Assembly: GCA_002449635.1 (NCBI GenBank)
Contig: DJXF01000122.1
Location: forward strand, 1-26,726
Length of the DNA stretch: 26,726 nt
Origin: Clostridiales bacterium UBA7011
GTDB taxonomy: Bacteria > Bacillota > Clostridia > Oscillospirales > Butyricicoccaceae
Direction: 5' to 3'
The notes beneath the pieces are model-generated. The model made no database searches. It had not been told where the DNA came from and saw only the letters and a program-made list of their open reading frames with translations. The first letter of the stretch is position 1. Each line of letters starts with the position of its first letter. Positions 7,440 through 15,409 of this stretch are shown piece by piece. The position numbers and the translations under genes were made by a program.

Positions 7440-8789
7440 ATGGCAGAATATCCTTATGTTCCGGAAACCATCACGGTTCATCTCGGCCGGCCGGATGAAC
7501 CGGCTCCCAATGTGACCGTTCCGTTTCTGGAATACATTCAAAACGTCGCGTCGAGCGAGCTGTACCCGACCTGGCCGGAAAATGCGCTTCGCGCCAACAT
7601 TTATGCACAGACCAGCTTTGCGCTCAACCGCATCTTTACCGAATGGTATCCTTCGCGCGGCTACGACTTCGACATCACCAACTCAACGGCATTCGACCAG
7701 GCCTTTGTATACGGGCGCGATATTTTTGACAACATTTCCGACCTCGTCAACGAGTTATTTGCACAATATCTCGCCCGCCCCGGCTTTGTCCAGCCGCTGT
7801 TTGCCGCCTACTGTGACGGCAGGCGTGTGCAGTGCGAAGGGCTGAGCCAGTGGGGCACCGTGGAGCTTGCCCGCCAGGGTATGACCCCCTATGAAATTCT
7901 CACCTATTACTACGGCGACGAGCTGGAAATCCGTTCCGCCCCCATCCGCCCGCTCATGCGTTCCTATCCGGGCGTACCGCTGCGGCTGGGTGATATCAAC
8001 GTCTCCGTGGAGATCATACAGGACCGTCTGAACCGCATTGCACGCAATTACCCCACCATCCCGCGCATTGCAGATACCGACGGCGTATTTGACCTCGAGA
8101 CGCAAAACGCGGTGCAGGCGTTCCAGAATATTTTCAGCCTGACACCTGACGGCATTGTCGGTCCGGCGACCTGGTATCAAATCACCTCTGTGTACAATGC
8201 CGTGCTGCGGCTGGCCGAGCTGGACGCGGAGGGCCTCCGGCCGGAGGATGTGGAGCGGCGGCTTCCCCGCGTACTGCGCGAGGGTATGCGCGGCGATATG
8301 GTTCGTCTGCTGCAGTTTCTGCTGGATCAAATCAGTATTTACAACAGCGCACTTCCCCGCGTGGACATCGACGGCATTTTCGGACCGGACACGCGCGATG
8401 CCGTGCGGGAATTTCAGCAGGAAAATGACCTGGAGACTGACGGCATTGTCGGCATCAACACATGGAATGCCATCATCAATGCCTACAACCAGATTGAACG
8501 AATCCAGTCCGCCAACGGCGGCACCGTCATCCTTCCGCCGCCCAATGCACTGGTGCTCGGTTCCCGCTCGGAGGATGTCTCCCGCCTGCAGGGCTGGCTC
8601 AACCGCATCGCGGATTTTTACCCGGAAATTCCGGTTGTTCCGCGCACCGGCTACTACGGCGAAATGACACGTCAGGCGGTTATGACCTATCAGGAGCTGT
8701 TCGGCTATCCCGTCACCGGCTATACCACGCCGCTGCTGTTCTATCAAATTGAGCTGACGGCAAATCAGCTGGACAATCCGCAGCTCTGA
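7440..8789 (+). CDS. SpoIID-like domain protein with three peptidoglycan-binding domains
   Basis: 449 residues. The N-terminal 165 residues resemble the SpoIID/LytB family. FLEYIQNVASSELYPTWPEN (29-48) with RANIYAQTSFALNRI (51-65) matches the family pattern EYL-VVASE-sWP-EALkAqA-TyAl. GLSQWGTVELARQGMTPYEI (134-153) then TYYYGDELEI matches the C-terminal MSQYGA...G..Y.eIL..YY motif. Three PG_binding_1 repeats follow at about 183-255, 281-352 and 372-444. Each shows a xGxxGxxTxxAVxxFQ-type core such as DGIFGPDTRDAVREFQQ (311-327). SpoIID enzymes are lytic transglycosylases acting in spore engulfment. Here the domain is shortened and there is no signal peptide, which is odd for a wall enzyme. 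The ATG follows GGGAGAG and is coupled to the gene before it. Domain calls are fairly sure; activity is not. Confidence 0.82.
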   Translation: MAEYPYVPETITVHLGRPDEPAPNVTVPFLEYIQNVASSELYPTWPENALRANIYAQTSFALNRIFTEWYPSRGYDFDITNSTAFDQAFVYGRDIFDNISDLVNELFAQYLARPGFVQPLFAAYCDGRRVQCEGLSQWGTVELARQGMTPYEILTYYYGDELEIRSAPIRPLMRSYPGVPLRLGDINVSVEIIQDRLNRIARNYPTIPRIADTDGVFDLETQNAVQAFQNIFSLTPDGIVGPATWYQITSVYNAVLRLAELDAEGLRPEDVERRLPRVLREGMRGDMVRLLQFLLDQISIYNSALPRVDIDGIFGPDTRDAVREFQQENDLETDGIVGINTWNAIINAYNQIERIQSANGGTVILPPPNALVLGSRSEDVSRLQGWLNRIADFYPEIPVVPRTGYYGEMTRQAVMTYQELFGYPVTGYTTPLLFYQIELTANQLDNPQL

Positions 8790-8829
8790 CCTGCCGGAAG
8801 GCAGAACCGATAAAAGATCCATCCGGCGC

Positions 8830-8887
8830 AAAAATGCCGCTTCTTCCAGCCGAACAGATTGGAAAAAGCGGCATTTCTTATTTTTTT
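8830..8887. terminator. bidirectional terminator between the convergent PG-binding gene and serS
   Basis: Arms 8832-8848 and 8860-8876 pair at 16 of 17 positions with an 11-base loop. On the plus strand CTTATTTTTTT follows. On the minus strand ATTTTTG follows. It can end both convergent transcripts. Confidence 0.9.
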
Positions 8888-8891
8888 GAAC

Positions 8892-10163
8892 TTATTTTGT
8901 GATGCAGTCTGTGCCCATAAAGCCGCGCAGTGCCTCCGGAACGGTGACAGAGCCATCGGCATTCTGATAATTTTCCAGAATTGCTGCGACGGTGCGGCCG
9001 ACCGCAACGCCCGAACCGTTGAGTGTGTGCGCATACTGCGGCTTGCCCTTTTCATTGCGGCAGCGGATGTTCGCACGGCGCGCCTGATAATCGAGGAAAT
9101 TGGAGCACGAGGAAATCTCGACATAACGTCCATAGGACGGCATCCACACCTCGATATCATAGGTGCAGGCAGAGCTGAAGCCGACATCGCCGGTGCACAG
9201 AATGACGACGCGGTACGGCAGTCCCAGACCCTGCAGGACGCGCTCCGCTTCATTGGTGAGGTTTTCCAGCTGATTCCACGAATCCTCCGGCGCAGTGAAG
9301 TTGACCAGCTCGACCTTGTTGAACTGATGCTGGCGAATCAGGCCGCGCGCATCGCGTCCGGCTGCACCCGCCTCAGCGCGGAAGCAGGCGGAATACGCCG
9401 CATAGCGAACCGGAAGCTGTTCATTCGGAATAATGCTGTCGCGGTACATATTGGTGACCGGAACCTCTGCCGTCGGAATGAGGTACTGATCGGTGTTCTC
9501 CAGACGGTACATATCCTCGGCAAACTTCGGCAGCTGGCCGGTGCCGGTCATGGAATCCACATTGGCAATAAACGGGGGAAGAATTTCTGTATAGCCGTTT
9601 TCCGTGTGCGTATTGAGGAAATAGTTGATGACTGCACGCTCCAGACGGGCGCCCATTCCCTTGTAGAAATGGAAACGGCTTCCGGTAACCTTTGCCGCTG
9701 TTTCCGGATCCAAAATGCCGAGATCCTTGCCGATATCCCAGTGTGCCTTCGGCTCGAAATCAAACGTGCGCGGCTCACTCCAGCGGCGCAGCTCCGGATT
9801 GCAGGTGTCATCCGCACCCTCCGGCACCTTGTCCGCCGGCACATTCGGCACGGTCAGCAGCGTGTCATGCAGCTTCTGCTCCACTTCGGTCCGCTGTGCA
9901 TCCAGTTCCTTGATCCCGCTGCTCAGCTCCTTCATTTCTGCGAGCACGGCAGTGACATCCTCTCCCGCCTTCTTCAGCTGCGGGATCGACTTGGAAACTT
10001 TATTCTGCTCCGCCTTCATCGACTCAACCTGTCCGATGATATCGCGGCGCTGCTGGTCGAGCGCCAGAATGGCGTCAATTTCCTCATCATAGCTCTTGCC
10101 GCGCATGGCAAGGCGTGTCTTGCACTTTTCCGTATTTTCACGGATAAATTTTACATCTAACAC
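8892..10163 (-). CDS. serS: seryl-tRNA synthetase
   Basis: 423-residue class II aminoacyl-tRNA synthetase that attaches serine to tRNA-Ser and tRNA-Sec. Residues 1-105 form the long N-terminal coiled coil that grips the tRNA variable arm. The catalytic core shows TGTGQLPKF, TAEVPVTN, motif 2 FRAEAGAAGRD (261-271) and motif 3 GVAVGRTVAAILENYQ near the C-terminus. The length is standard. The start is GTG at 10163, preceded by AAAGGAAC. The only nearby ATG (10170) is in another frame. It lies 87 bp after the small membrane-protein gene and ends at the bidirectional terminator, so it may be co-transcribed with parA-parB. No T-box leader is visible in front. Confidence 0.97.
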   Translation of the reverse strand: MLDVKFIRENTEKCKTRLAMRGKSYDEEIDAILALDQQRRDIIGQVESMKAEQNKVSKSIPQLKKAGEDVTAVLAEMKELSSGIKELDAQRTEVEQKLHDTLLTVPNVPADKVPEGADDTCNPELRRWSEPRTFDFEPKAHWDIGKDLGILDPETAAKVTGSRFHFYKGMGARLERAVINYFLNTHTENGYTEILPPFIANVDSMTGTGQLPKFAEDMYRLENTDQYLIPTAEVPVTNMYRDSIIPNEQLPVRYAAYSACFRAEAGAAGRDARGLIRQHQFNKVELVNFTAPEDSWNQLENLTNEAERVLQGLGLPYRVVILCTGDVGFSSACTYDIEVWMPSYGRYVEISSCSNFLDYQARRANIRCRNEKGKPQYAHTLNGSGVAVGRTVAAILENYQNADGSVTVPEALRGFMGTDCITK

Positions 10164-10181
10164 GTTTCATGTTCCTTTCTT

Positions 10182-10230
10182 ATAACCGGTTCGCACATGC
10201 GCACCGGCGGTATTCTAAATCATAACCGGT
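10182..10230. repeat. short direct repeat ahead of serS
   Basis: ATAACCGGT occurs at 10182-10190 and again at 10222-10230, exactly 40 bp apart, in the only gap of the parA-to-serS gene string. It might be a paired operator or chance; there is no further evidence. Confidence 0.3.
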
Positions 10231-10250
10231 AAGCCGCGGCGTAGCGCTGC

Positions 10251-10817
10251 TTATTCCTTCTCCAAATCCGCGCAAATTGCCGCATATTCCTTTGCCGCAT
10301 CGCCGGTGAGCGGCTGCTTTGTGCTGTCGGTCAGCACGCCGCGCGTGTAGGCCTTGTCCATCTGTTCGATGATGGAGCGGGCACTCGCATCTTCTCCCTG
10401 CTGCCATGCGCGCTCCAGTTTCCACAGACTGTCGAGAGCTTCCGCCGACTTTTTCTGCTCGTCGGCAGATTTGGTCAGCTCCTGTGCTTCCTTCTCATTC
10501 TGTTCGAGCTGTCTCTGCATGGCATCAATCGTCGCCTGCAGCTGATCTGCCTTGGCCTTTGCTCCCGCCGCGGCATTGGTCTGCTGGGTCAGCTGTGTGC
10601 CCAAATCCTCCAGCTGGCGGTTCGCATGCGCCTGCATGACATAACTGAGCAAAATCAGGCCGAGCGCCACGCAGAACAAGGCAATGACATAAAAAACAAA
10701 GATTTTGCGGCTCTTCTGCCGGCTGCGGTCAATGGACAATGCCTGCTCATATATGGTCACATCTTCATCCGTCACCTTGTTCTGCTCCGGATTGGGGTTC
10801 TTTTTTTCTTCACTCAT
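10251..10817 (-). CDS. membrane-anchored coiled-coil protein of unknown function
   Basis: 188 residues that I cannot place in a named family. Residues 1-38 are polar and charged, 39-61 form one strongly hydrophobic membrane segment preceded by RSRQKSRK, and 64-130 form a Gln/Ala/Glu-rich coiled coil. The C-terminal 55 residues are helical and mildly charged. With Lys/Arg before the membrane segment the N-terminus should be inside and the coil outside. The ATG at 10817 follows GGAGGCTTGTC, only 12 bp after the parB stop, so it belongs to the parA-parB transcript. The place where many Clostridia carry a DUF4446 gene is occupied by this protein, but the membrane segment is not N-terminal as in DUF4446, so I do not assign it. 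Confidence 0.8.
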   Translation of the reverse strand: MSEEKKNPNPEQNKVTDEDVTIYEQALSIDRSRQKSRKIFVFYVIALFCVALGLILLSYVMQAHANRQLEDLGTQLTQQTNAAAGAKAKADQLQATIDAMQRQLEQNEKEAQELTKSADEQKKSAEALDSLWKLERAWQQGEDASARSIIEQMDKAYTRGVLTDSTKQPLTGDAAKEYAAICADLEKE

Positions 10818-10829
10818 GACAAGCCTCCA

Positions 10830-11729
10830 TCAAAGAATAACGGCAGCCAGTGCCTGAACCAGCCGTTCCAGATCGTCATCACCGTAATATTCCAGTTCGA
10901 TCCGTCCTTTATTCTTTTTGTTTTCGATGTGGACGCGGCGTCCGAGCGCGCCCTCCAGCTTCTGCTGCAGCTCGGCGTAATAATCCGGCTGAAATTCCTG
11001 CGGAACAGCCGGTTCCTGCGGCTGCGGGGCGGGTTTGTTCAGCTTCTTGACATATGCCTCCGCCTGCCGCACGGACATGCCGGATTCCGCCATCGCCTTT
11101 GCGGCGCTGATGCGTTTGGACGCGTCCTGCACGGCAAGTACAGCGCGCGCATGTCCGCTGGACAGTTTCCCGTCAATGACCATGCTGCGCACCTCTTCGT
11201 CAAGCGACAGCAGGCGCAGACTGTTGGCAACCGCCGAGCGCGAGCGTCCGACGCGCTCCGCAACCGTATCCTGTTTGAGCCCGAACTGGTCGATCAGGGC
11301 GCGATATCCCTCCGCCTCCTCGAGCGGATTGAGATCCTCGCGCTGTAAATTTTCGATGAGCGCAAGCTCTGTCATCTTCTGGTCATCCGCGTCGATCACC
11401 ATCGCGGGAATGGATTCCAGACCTGCCCTGCGGGCGGCACGCCAGCGGCGCTCTCCCGCAATAATCTGAAAATATCCGTTGTCGCTGCGGCGAACCGTGA
11501 TGGGCGCGAGCACGCCGTGCAGACGAATGCTGTTTTCCAGCTCCTGCATGGCTTCTTCATCGAATTCACGACGCGGCTGTGCGCGGTTGGGCTCAATGCG
11601 GTGCAGCGGTATGCTTCGGAATCCGTTTTTCGGTTTTACCGGTTGTGCGGCGGTCGGCGGAATCGCGGGATCGAGATTATCTTCTCCGAACAGGGCGGAA
11701 AGTCCGCGTCCTAAACTCTTGTTTGCCAT
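10830..11729 (-). CDS. parB: chromosome partitioning protein ParB (Spo0J)
   Basis: 299-residue CTP-dependent DNA clamp that loads at parS and spreads, recruiting SMC and stimulating ParA ATPase. The N-terminus KSLGRGLSALFG is the ParA-stimulating peptide. The CTP-binding core carries AGERRWRAARRAG (91-103), with the conserved GERR box, and IENLQREDLNPLEEA before it leads into the helix-turn-helix QDTVAERVGRSRSAVANSLR. The C-terminal segment is the dimerisation domain. The start ATG at 11729 follows GGGAGG. The gene begins 14 bp after parA stops. Matching parS sites are at 12560-12575 and 12755-12770. Confidence 0.97.
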   Translation of the reverse strand: MANKSLGRGLSALFGEDNLDPAIPPTAAQPVKPKNGFRSIPLHRIEPNRAQPRREFDEEAMQELENSIRLHGVLAPITVRRSDNGYFQIIAGERRWRAARRAGLESIPAMVIDADDQKMTELALIENLQREDLNPLEEAEGYRALIDQFGLKQDTVAERVGRSRSAVANSLRLLSLDEEVRSMVIDGKLSSGHARAVLAVQDASKRISAAKAMAESGMSVRQAEAYVKKLNKPAPQPQEPAVPQEFQPDYYAELQQKLEGALGRRVHIENKKNKGRIELEYYGDDDLERLVQALAAVIL

Positions 11730-11743
11730 TCGTTTTTCCTCCC

Positions 11744-12505
11744 TTATGCCTCATTTCTGCGGAGAAACTCCTGTGCAAGTGCCATATATGCCTCTGCGCC
11801 GCGGCAATAGCGGTCATATGCTGTAATCGGTTCGCCGTGGCTCGGTGCTTCGGACAGGCGTACATTGCGCGGAACGACCGTCGCAAACACCTTCTTTCCG
11901 AAATGCCGTTTGACTTCCTCGACGACCTGAATGGACAAATTGGTGCGTCCGTCAAACATGGTCAGCAGAACACCCTCCATACGAATGCCCTGATTCATAC
12001 TGCGCTGAACCGCCCGCACAGTGGTCATCAGCTGTGTCAGGCCCTCCAACGCGTAGTATTCGCATTGCAGCGGCACAAGAAACGAATCAGCCGCACAGAG
12101 AGAGTTGAGCGTCAGCAGTCCGAGCGACGGCGGACAGTCAATGAAAATAAAGTCATAATCCTCACGGATCTGGTCGAGCACCATTTTCAGGCGATATTCC
12201 CGATGTTCCAGCTCAATTAAGTCGATTTCCGCACCGGCGAGATTGACATTCGCACCGATGACATCCACCCACTTCGTCTTGATAATCGCCTCTTCGACCG
12301 GCGCATCGCAGACCGTCAGCTCATAAACACTGGTTTGTAGGGAACGGGGATCAATACCAAAACCGGAAGTCGCATTGCCCTGCGGATCGAAATCGCAGAC
12401 GAGAACCTTTTTCCCCTGCTCTGCGAGCGCAGCGGCAAGGTTGACGGCTGTCGTTGTCTTTCCGACGCCGCCCTTTTGATTTGCAAATGCAATGATTTTT
12501 CCCAT
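11744..12505 (-). CDS. parA: chromosome partitioning ATPase ParA (Soj)
   Basis: 253-residue Walker-type ATPase which binds DNA as an ATP dimer and with ParB positions origins. In Bacillus it also inhibits DnaA as a monomer. The deviant Walker A KGGVGKTT is at 11-18, followed by CDFDPQGNAT and the Walker B region DFIFIDCPPSLGLLTLN. The short form without an N-terminal DNA-binding extension is the chromosomal type. The start chosen is ATG at 12505 with AAAGGA upstream; the frame is open for another 168 bases but those residues do not match the family and run across parS and the promoter. First gene of parA-parB-membrane protein-(serS). Confidence 0.97.
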   Translation of the reverse strand: MGKIIAFANQKGGVGKTTTAVNLAAALAEQGKKVLVCDFDPQGNATSGFGIDPRSLQTSVYELTVCDAPVEEAIIKTKWVDVIGANVNLAGAEIDLIELEHREYRLKMVLDQIREDYDFIFIDCPPSLGLLTLNSLCAADSFLVPLQCEYYALEGLTQLMTTVRAVQRSMNQGIRMEGVLLTMFDGRTNLSIQVVEEVKRHFGKKVFATVVPRNVRLSEAPSHGEPITAYDRYCRGAEAYMALAQEFLRRNEA

Positions 12506-12547
12506 ACGTGGTTTTCCTTTCCGGATATCATGCAAATTTCCTTTCCT

Positions 12548-12576
12548 ATTATAGCACGATGTTTCACGTGAAACAA
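12548..12576 (-). promoter_or_regulatory. parA operon promoter overlapped by parS
   Basis: Minus strand: TTGTTT (12571-12576), exactly 17 bp, perfect TATAAT (12548-12553), about 43 bp before the parA ATG. The parS site at 12560-12575 fills most of the spacer and five of six -35 bases, so ParB bound there should affect RNA polymerase. Confidence 0.75.
12560..12575. promoter_or_regulatory. parS site 1
   Basis: Perfect match to the 16-bp palindrome TGTTTCACGTGAAACA bound by ParB/Spo0J, in the promoter region of the parA operon. Confidence 0.96.
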
Positions 12577-12691
12577 CCTCGGAACGGGTGAATTTGGCTG
12601 ATGTTTTCTTTGTTTTTACAAATAACAGGCGCGCACTGCATCGGCAAAACAACCGTCTTGTTTCGCGCTGCACATCGCTCTGTTTTTAGAC

Positions 12692-12728
12692 AAATAAGAA
12701 AGACTGTGTTTTATATAAAACACAGTCT
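12692..12728 (-). terminator. palindromic terminator downstream of rsmG
   Basis: Positions 12701-12728 form a perfect 28-bp palindrome (arms begin AGACTGTG and end CACAGTCT, centre TTATATAA). On the minus strand it is followed by TTCTTATTTG. It fits a terminator for mnmG-rsmG, although the stem is AT-rich in its inner half and the T-tract is interrupted. Confidence 0.65.
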
Positions 12729-12754
12729 CGGGAAATCGATTTGAATTGTTTCAA

Positions 12755-12770
12755 TGTTTCACGTGAAACA
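12755..12770. promoter_or_regulatory. parS site 2
   Basis: Second perfect TGTTTCACGTGAAACA, extended to a 20-bp perfect palindrome AATGTTTCACGTGAAACATT (12753-12772). It starts 12 bp after the rsmG stop codon and lies 195 bp centre-to-centre from parS site 1. Confidence 0.96.
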
Positions 12771-12784
12771 TTCGCCGCACCGCC

Positions 12785-13486
12785 TCACAGCGGTTTGGCC
12801 GAGATTTTGCGATACGGGCGCGGAAACTGTCCGGGTGTCGGCTTTTTCTTCCGAATGATGACCAGACGATGCGTGATATCCGTATTCGGAATGGTGTATT
12901 CTACGGTTCGTTCCATGCGGCCGCCCAGCATGGAAATTGCGTGCGCCGCCGCTGCCAGCTCTTCATCGCTGTCCCTGCCCTTCATCGCAATAAAACAGCC
13001 GCCCGGTTTGACCAGCGGCAGAGACAGCTCTGCCAGCACATTGAGCTGTGCCACTGCGCGCGATACCGCAAAATCATACTGTTCGCGGTGGTCGGCGGCA
13101 AATTCCTCCGCCCGCGCGTGAACCGCCCGGATATCGGTCAATCCCATGCCGTCAATACACGTCTGGAGGAACCGGATGCGTTTGCCGAGGGAATCGAGCA
13201 GCGTCAGCCGGCAGTCGGGACACAAAATGTGCAGCGGCATGCCCGGAAAGCCCGCGCCGCAGCCGACATCCACAACCGAACATCCGGAAAAATCCGCAGC
13301 GGTGAGGAGGGAAGCGCTGTCGAGCAGATGCCGCGACGCAATCTCCTGCGGTTCGGTGATTGCCGTCAGATTCATCACGCGGTTGGTCTCCAGCATGCGC
13401 GCCGTAAAATCCTTTAACTGCGCAATTTGTGCATCGGAAACCGCGAGTTTCATGGCAGAAAATCCGTTTTTCAGCAGCTCATCCAT
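12785..13486 (-). CDS. rsmG: 16S rRNA (guanine-527-N7) methyltransferase
   Basis: 233-residue SAM-dependent methyltransferase (GidB), which methylates G527 of 16S rRNA in the 530 loop. The SAM-binding motif VVDVGCGAGFPGMPL is at 71-85. DFAVSRAVAQLNVLAELSLP and PLVKPGGCFIAMKG follow as usual, and the C-terminal HRLVIIRKKKPTPGQFPR is the typical family ending. The start is ATG at 13486 with AAAGGAG eight bases upstream. Its first eight bases overlap the end of mnmG, so the two are translationally coupled. The frame is open a little further, but those residues lie inside mnmG and lack a ribosome site. Confidence 0.96.
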   Translation of the reverse strand: MDELLKNGFSAMKLAVSDAQIAQLKDFTARMLETNRVMNLTAITEPQEIASRHLLDSASLLTAADFSGCSVVDVGCGAGFPGMPLHILCPDCRLTLLDSLGKRIRFLQTCIDGMGLTDIRAVHARAEEFAADHREQYDFAVSRAVAQLNVLAELSLPLVKPGGCFIAMKGRDSDEELAAAAHAISMLGGRMERTVEYTIPNTDITHRLVIIRKKKPTPGQFPRPYRKISAKPL

Positions 13487-15365
13487 GGTGTTTCTCCTTT
13501 TCCATCGCTTCCGTGACAATCATCAGGGCGGTGATGTCGGCCGGACTGACACCCGAAATGCGCGATGCCTGTCCAAAATTCATCGGGCGAACCTGCTGCA
13601 GCTTCTGCCGTGCCTCAAGCCGCAGTGATTCGATCGCCTGATAGTCCAGATCGGGCGGCAGCGGACGGCTCTCCAGCTTGCGGAACTGCTCCACATCGCG
13701 CAGCTGTCGGCGAATATAGCCCTCATATTTGATGCGGATTTCAACCTGTTCCCGAATGACCTGCGGCAGCTGCGGACGCGCCGGATCAAACGGCGCAAGC
13801 GCATCATAGCTCAGCTCGGGGCGGCGAATCAGATCCGCAAGCTTGCAGCCCGATTTGAGCGGTGTGCTGCCGTTTTGCTGCAAAAAAGCCTGCATTTCCT
13901 CTGTCGGAGACAGATTTACCGCACTCACGCGGTCAATTTCCGCCTGTACGCGCGCATATTTTTCGCGCACGGCTGCCAGACGGGCAGGGGAGTTGAGTCC
14001 GACCCGGGCGCCAATTCCAACCAGCCGTTCGTCGGCATTGTCCTGCCGCAATAACAGTCTGTATTCACTGCGCGACGTCATCATGCGGTACGGTTCGTTT
14101 GTGCCGCGTGTGACGAGATCATCGACCAAAGTGCCGATATAGCCATCCGCGCGGTCGAGAATCATCGGCGGTTCGCCCTTGATTTTGCATGCGGCGTTGA
14201 TGCCGGCAACCAGACCCTGTGCAGCCGCTTCCTCATAACCGGATGAGCCGTTAAACTGTCCTGCACCGTACAAACCGGCAATTTTCTTTGTCTCCAGCGT
14301 GGGCTTCAGCTCCAGCGGGTCGATGCAGTCGTATTCAATCGCATACGCGGGGCGCATCACCTCGGCGTGCTCCAGACCTTTGATGGTGTGTATCATTTCC
14401 AGCTGTACATCCTCCGGCATAGAGGAGGAAAAGCCCTGAATATACATTTCTTCTGTATTCAGCCCCATCGGCTCAATAAACAGCTGATGACGCGGTTTGT
14501 CCGAAAAGCGCACCACTTTGTCCTCAATGGACGGGCAATAGCGCGGACCGATGCCCTCAACCTTGCCGGAATAGAGGGGAGAGCGCGCAAGATTCTGTCT
14601 GATAACCTCATGTGTGCGCGCATTCGTATACGTCAGATGACAAACCGCGCGATTGGGCGGCGTGTGTTCCGTTTCAAATGAAAACGGAATGCAGTCAGTC
14701 TCGCCATTCTGCACTTCCAGCTCACTGAAATCAATGCTGCGCCGATTGACCCGCGGCGGTGTACCTGTCTTAAAGCGCATCAGATTCAGTCCCATCTGAC
14801 GCAGACAATCGGTCAGTCCAAGCGCGGCAAACATGCCGTCCGGACCGCCGTCATAAAAGGTATCGCCAATGATAATGCGTCCCTGCAGAAAAGTTCCTGT
14901 CGCGCAGATGACCGCTTTTGCAGCATACTGTGCACCGGTCTTTGTTGTGACACCGGTGACAGCTCCGTTTTCATGCGTAATTTCCACAATTTCCGCCTGC
15001 TTGAGCATCAGATTGTCCTGCTGCTCGAGCACCTGCTTCATGTGAATCCGATAGGCATTGCGGTCTGCCTGTGCGCGCAGCGAATGGACTGCCGGTCCTT
15101 TTCCGCGGTTGAGCAGGCGGTACTGAATGCACGCCGCATCCGCTGCCCGTGCCATCTCGCCGCCCAGTGCGTCAATCTCACGCACCAGATGACCCTTTGC
15201 CGTTCCTCCGATTGCAGGATTGCACGGCATATTGCCGACCGCATCCAAATTGATGGAAAAAATGACTGTCTGTAATCCAAGCCGCGCACAGGCGAGCGCA
15301 GCCTCAATGCCCGCATGTCCTGCGCCGATGACAGCGACATCAAAGGTTCCTGCTGAAAACTGCAA
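13479..15365 (-). CDS. mnmG: tRNA uridine-5-carboxymethylaminomethyl modification enzyme MnmG (GidA)
   Basis: 628-residue FAD protein that with MnmE installs cmnm5 at U34 of tRNAs reading two-fold split codon boxes. The FAD-binding motif GAGHAG is at 14-19. Family hallmarks are CNPAIGGTAKGHLVREIDAL, GRIIIGDTFYDGGPDG, RYCPSIEDKVVRF and GLYGAGQFNGSSGYEEAAAQ. The C-terminal helical domain ends in ISGVSPADI. The start is TTG at 15365 with AAAGGAG about nine bases upstream. No in-frame ATG precedes the Rossmann fold, so the TTG start looks genuine. Unusually, mnmE is not adjacent in the same transcript: a terminator and a 470-bp gap separate them. Confidence 0.96.
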   Translation of the reverse strand: MQFSAGTFDVAVIGAGHAGIEAALACARLGLQTVIFSINLDAVGNMPCNPAIGGTAKGHLVREIDALGGEMARAADAACIQYRLLNRGKGPAVHSLRAQADRNAYRIHMKQVLEQQDNLMLKQAEIVEITHENGAVTGVTTKTGAQYAAKAVICATGTFLQGRIIIGDTFYDGGPDGMFAALGLTDCLRQMGLNLMRFKTGTPPRVNRRSIDFSELEVQNGETDCIPFSFETEHTPPNRAVCHLTYTNARTHEVIRQNLARSPLYSGKVEGIGPRYCPSIEDKVVRFSDKPRHQLFIEPMGLNTEEMYIQGFSSSMPEDVQLEMIHTIKGLEHAEVMRPAYAIEYDCIDPLELKPTLETKKIAGLYGAGQFNGSSGYEEAAAQGLVAGINAACKIKGEPPMILDRADGYIGTLVDDLVTRGTNEPYRMMTSRSEYRLLLRQDNADERLVGIGARVGLNSPARLAAVREKYARVQAEIDRVSAVNLSPTEEMQAFLQQNGSTPLKSGCKLADLIRRPELSYDALAPFDPARPQLPQVIREQVEIRIKYEGYIRRQLRDVEQFRKLESRPLPPDLDYQAIESLRLEARQKLQQVRPMNFGQASRISGVSPADITALMIVTEAMEKEKHHG

Positions 15366-15409
15366 TCAAACGCACTCCTTTCTATGATATTTCGTATATT
15401 CCACATTAA

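Noticed and set aside
8859..10160. Open frame of 433 codons antisense to serS
   Set aside because: It is the exact shadow of serS and starts inside the bidirectional terminator.
10164..10250. T-box leader in front of serS
   Set aside because: The gap is only 87 bp and lacks the T-box motif and terminator/antiterminator; serS appears to sit within an operon.
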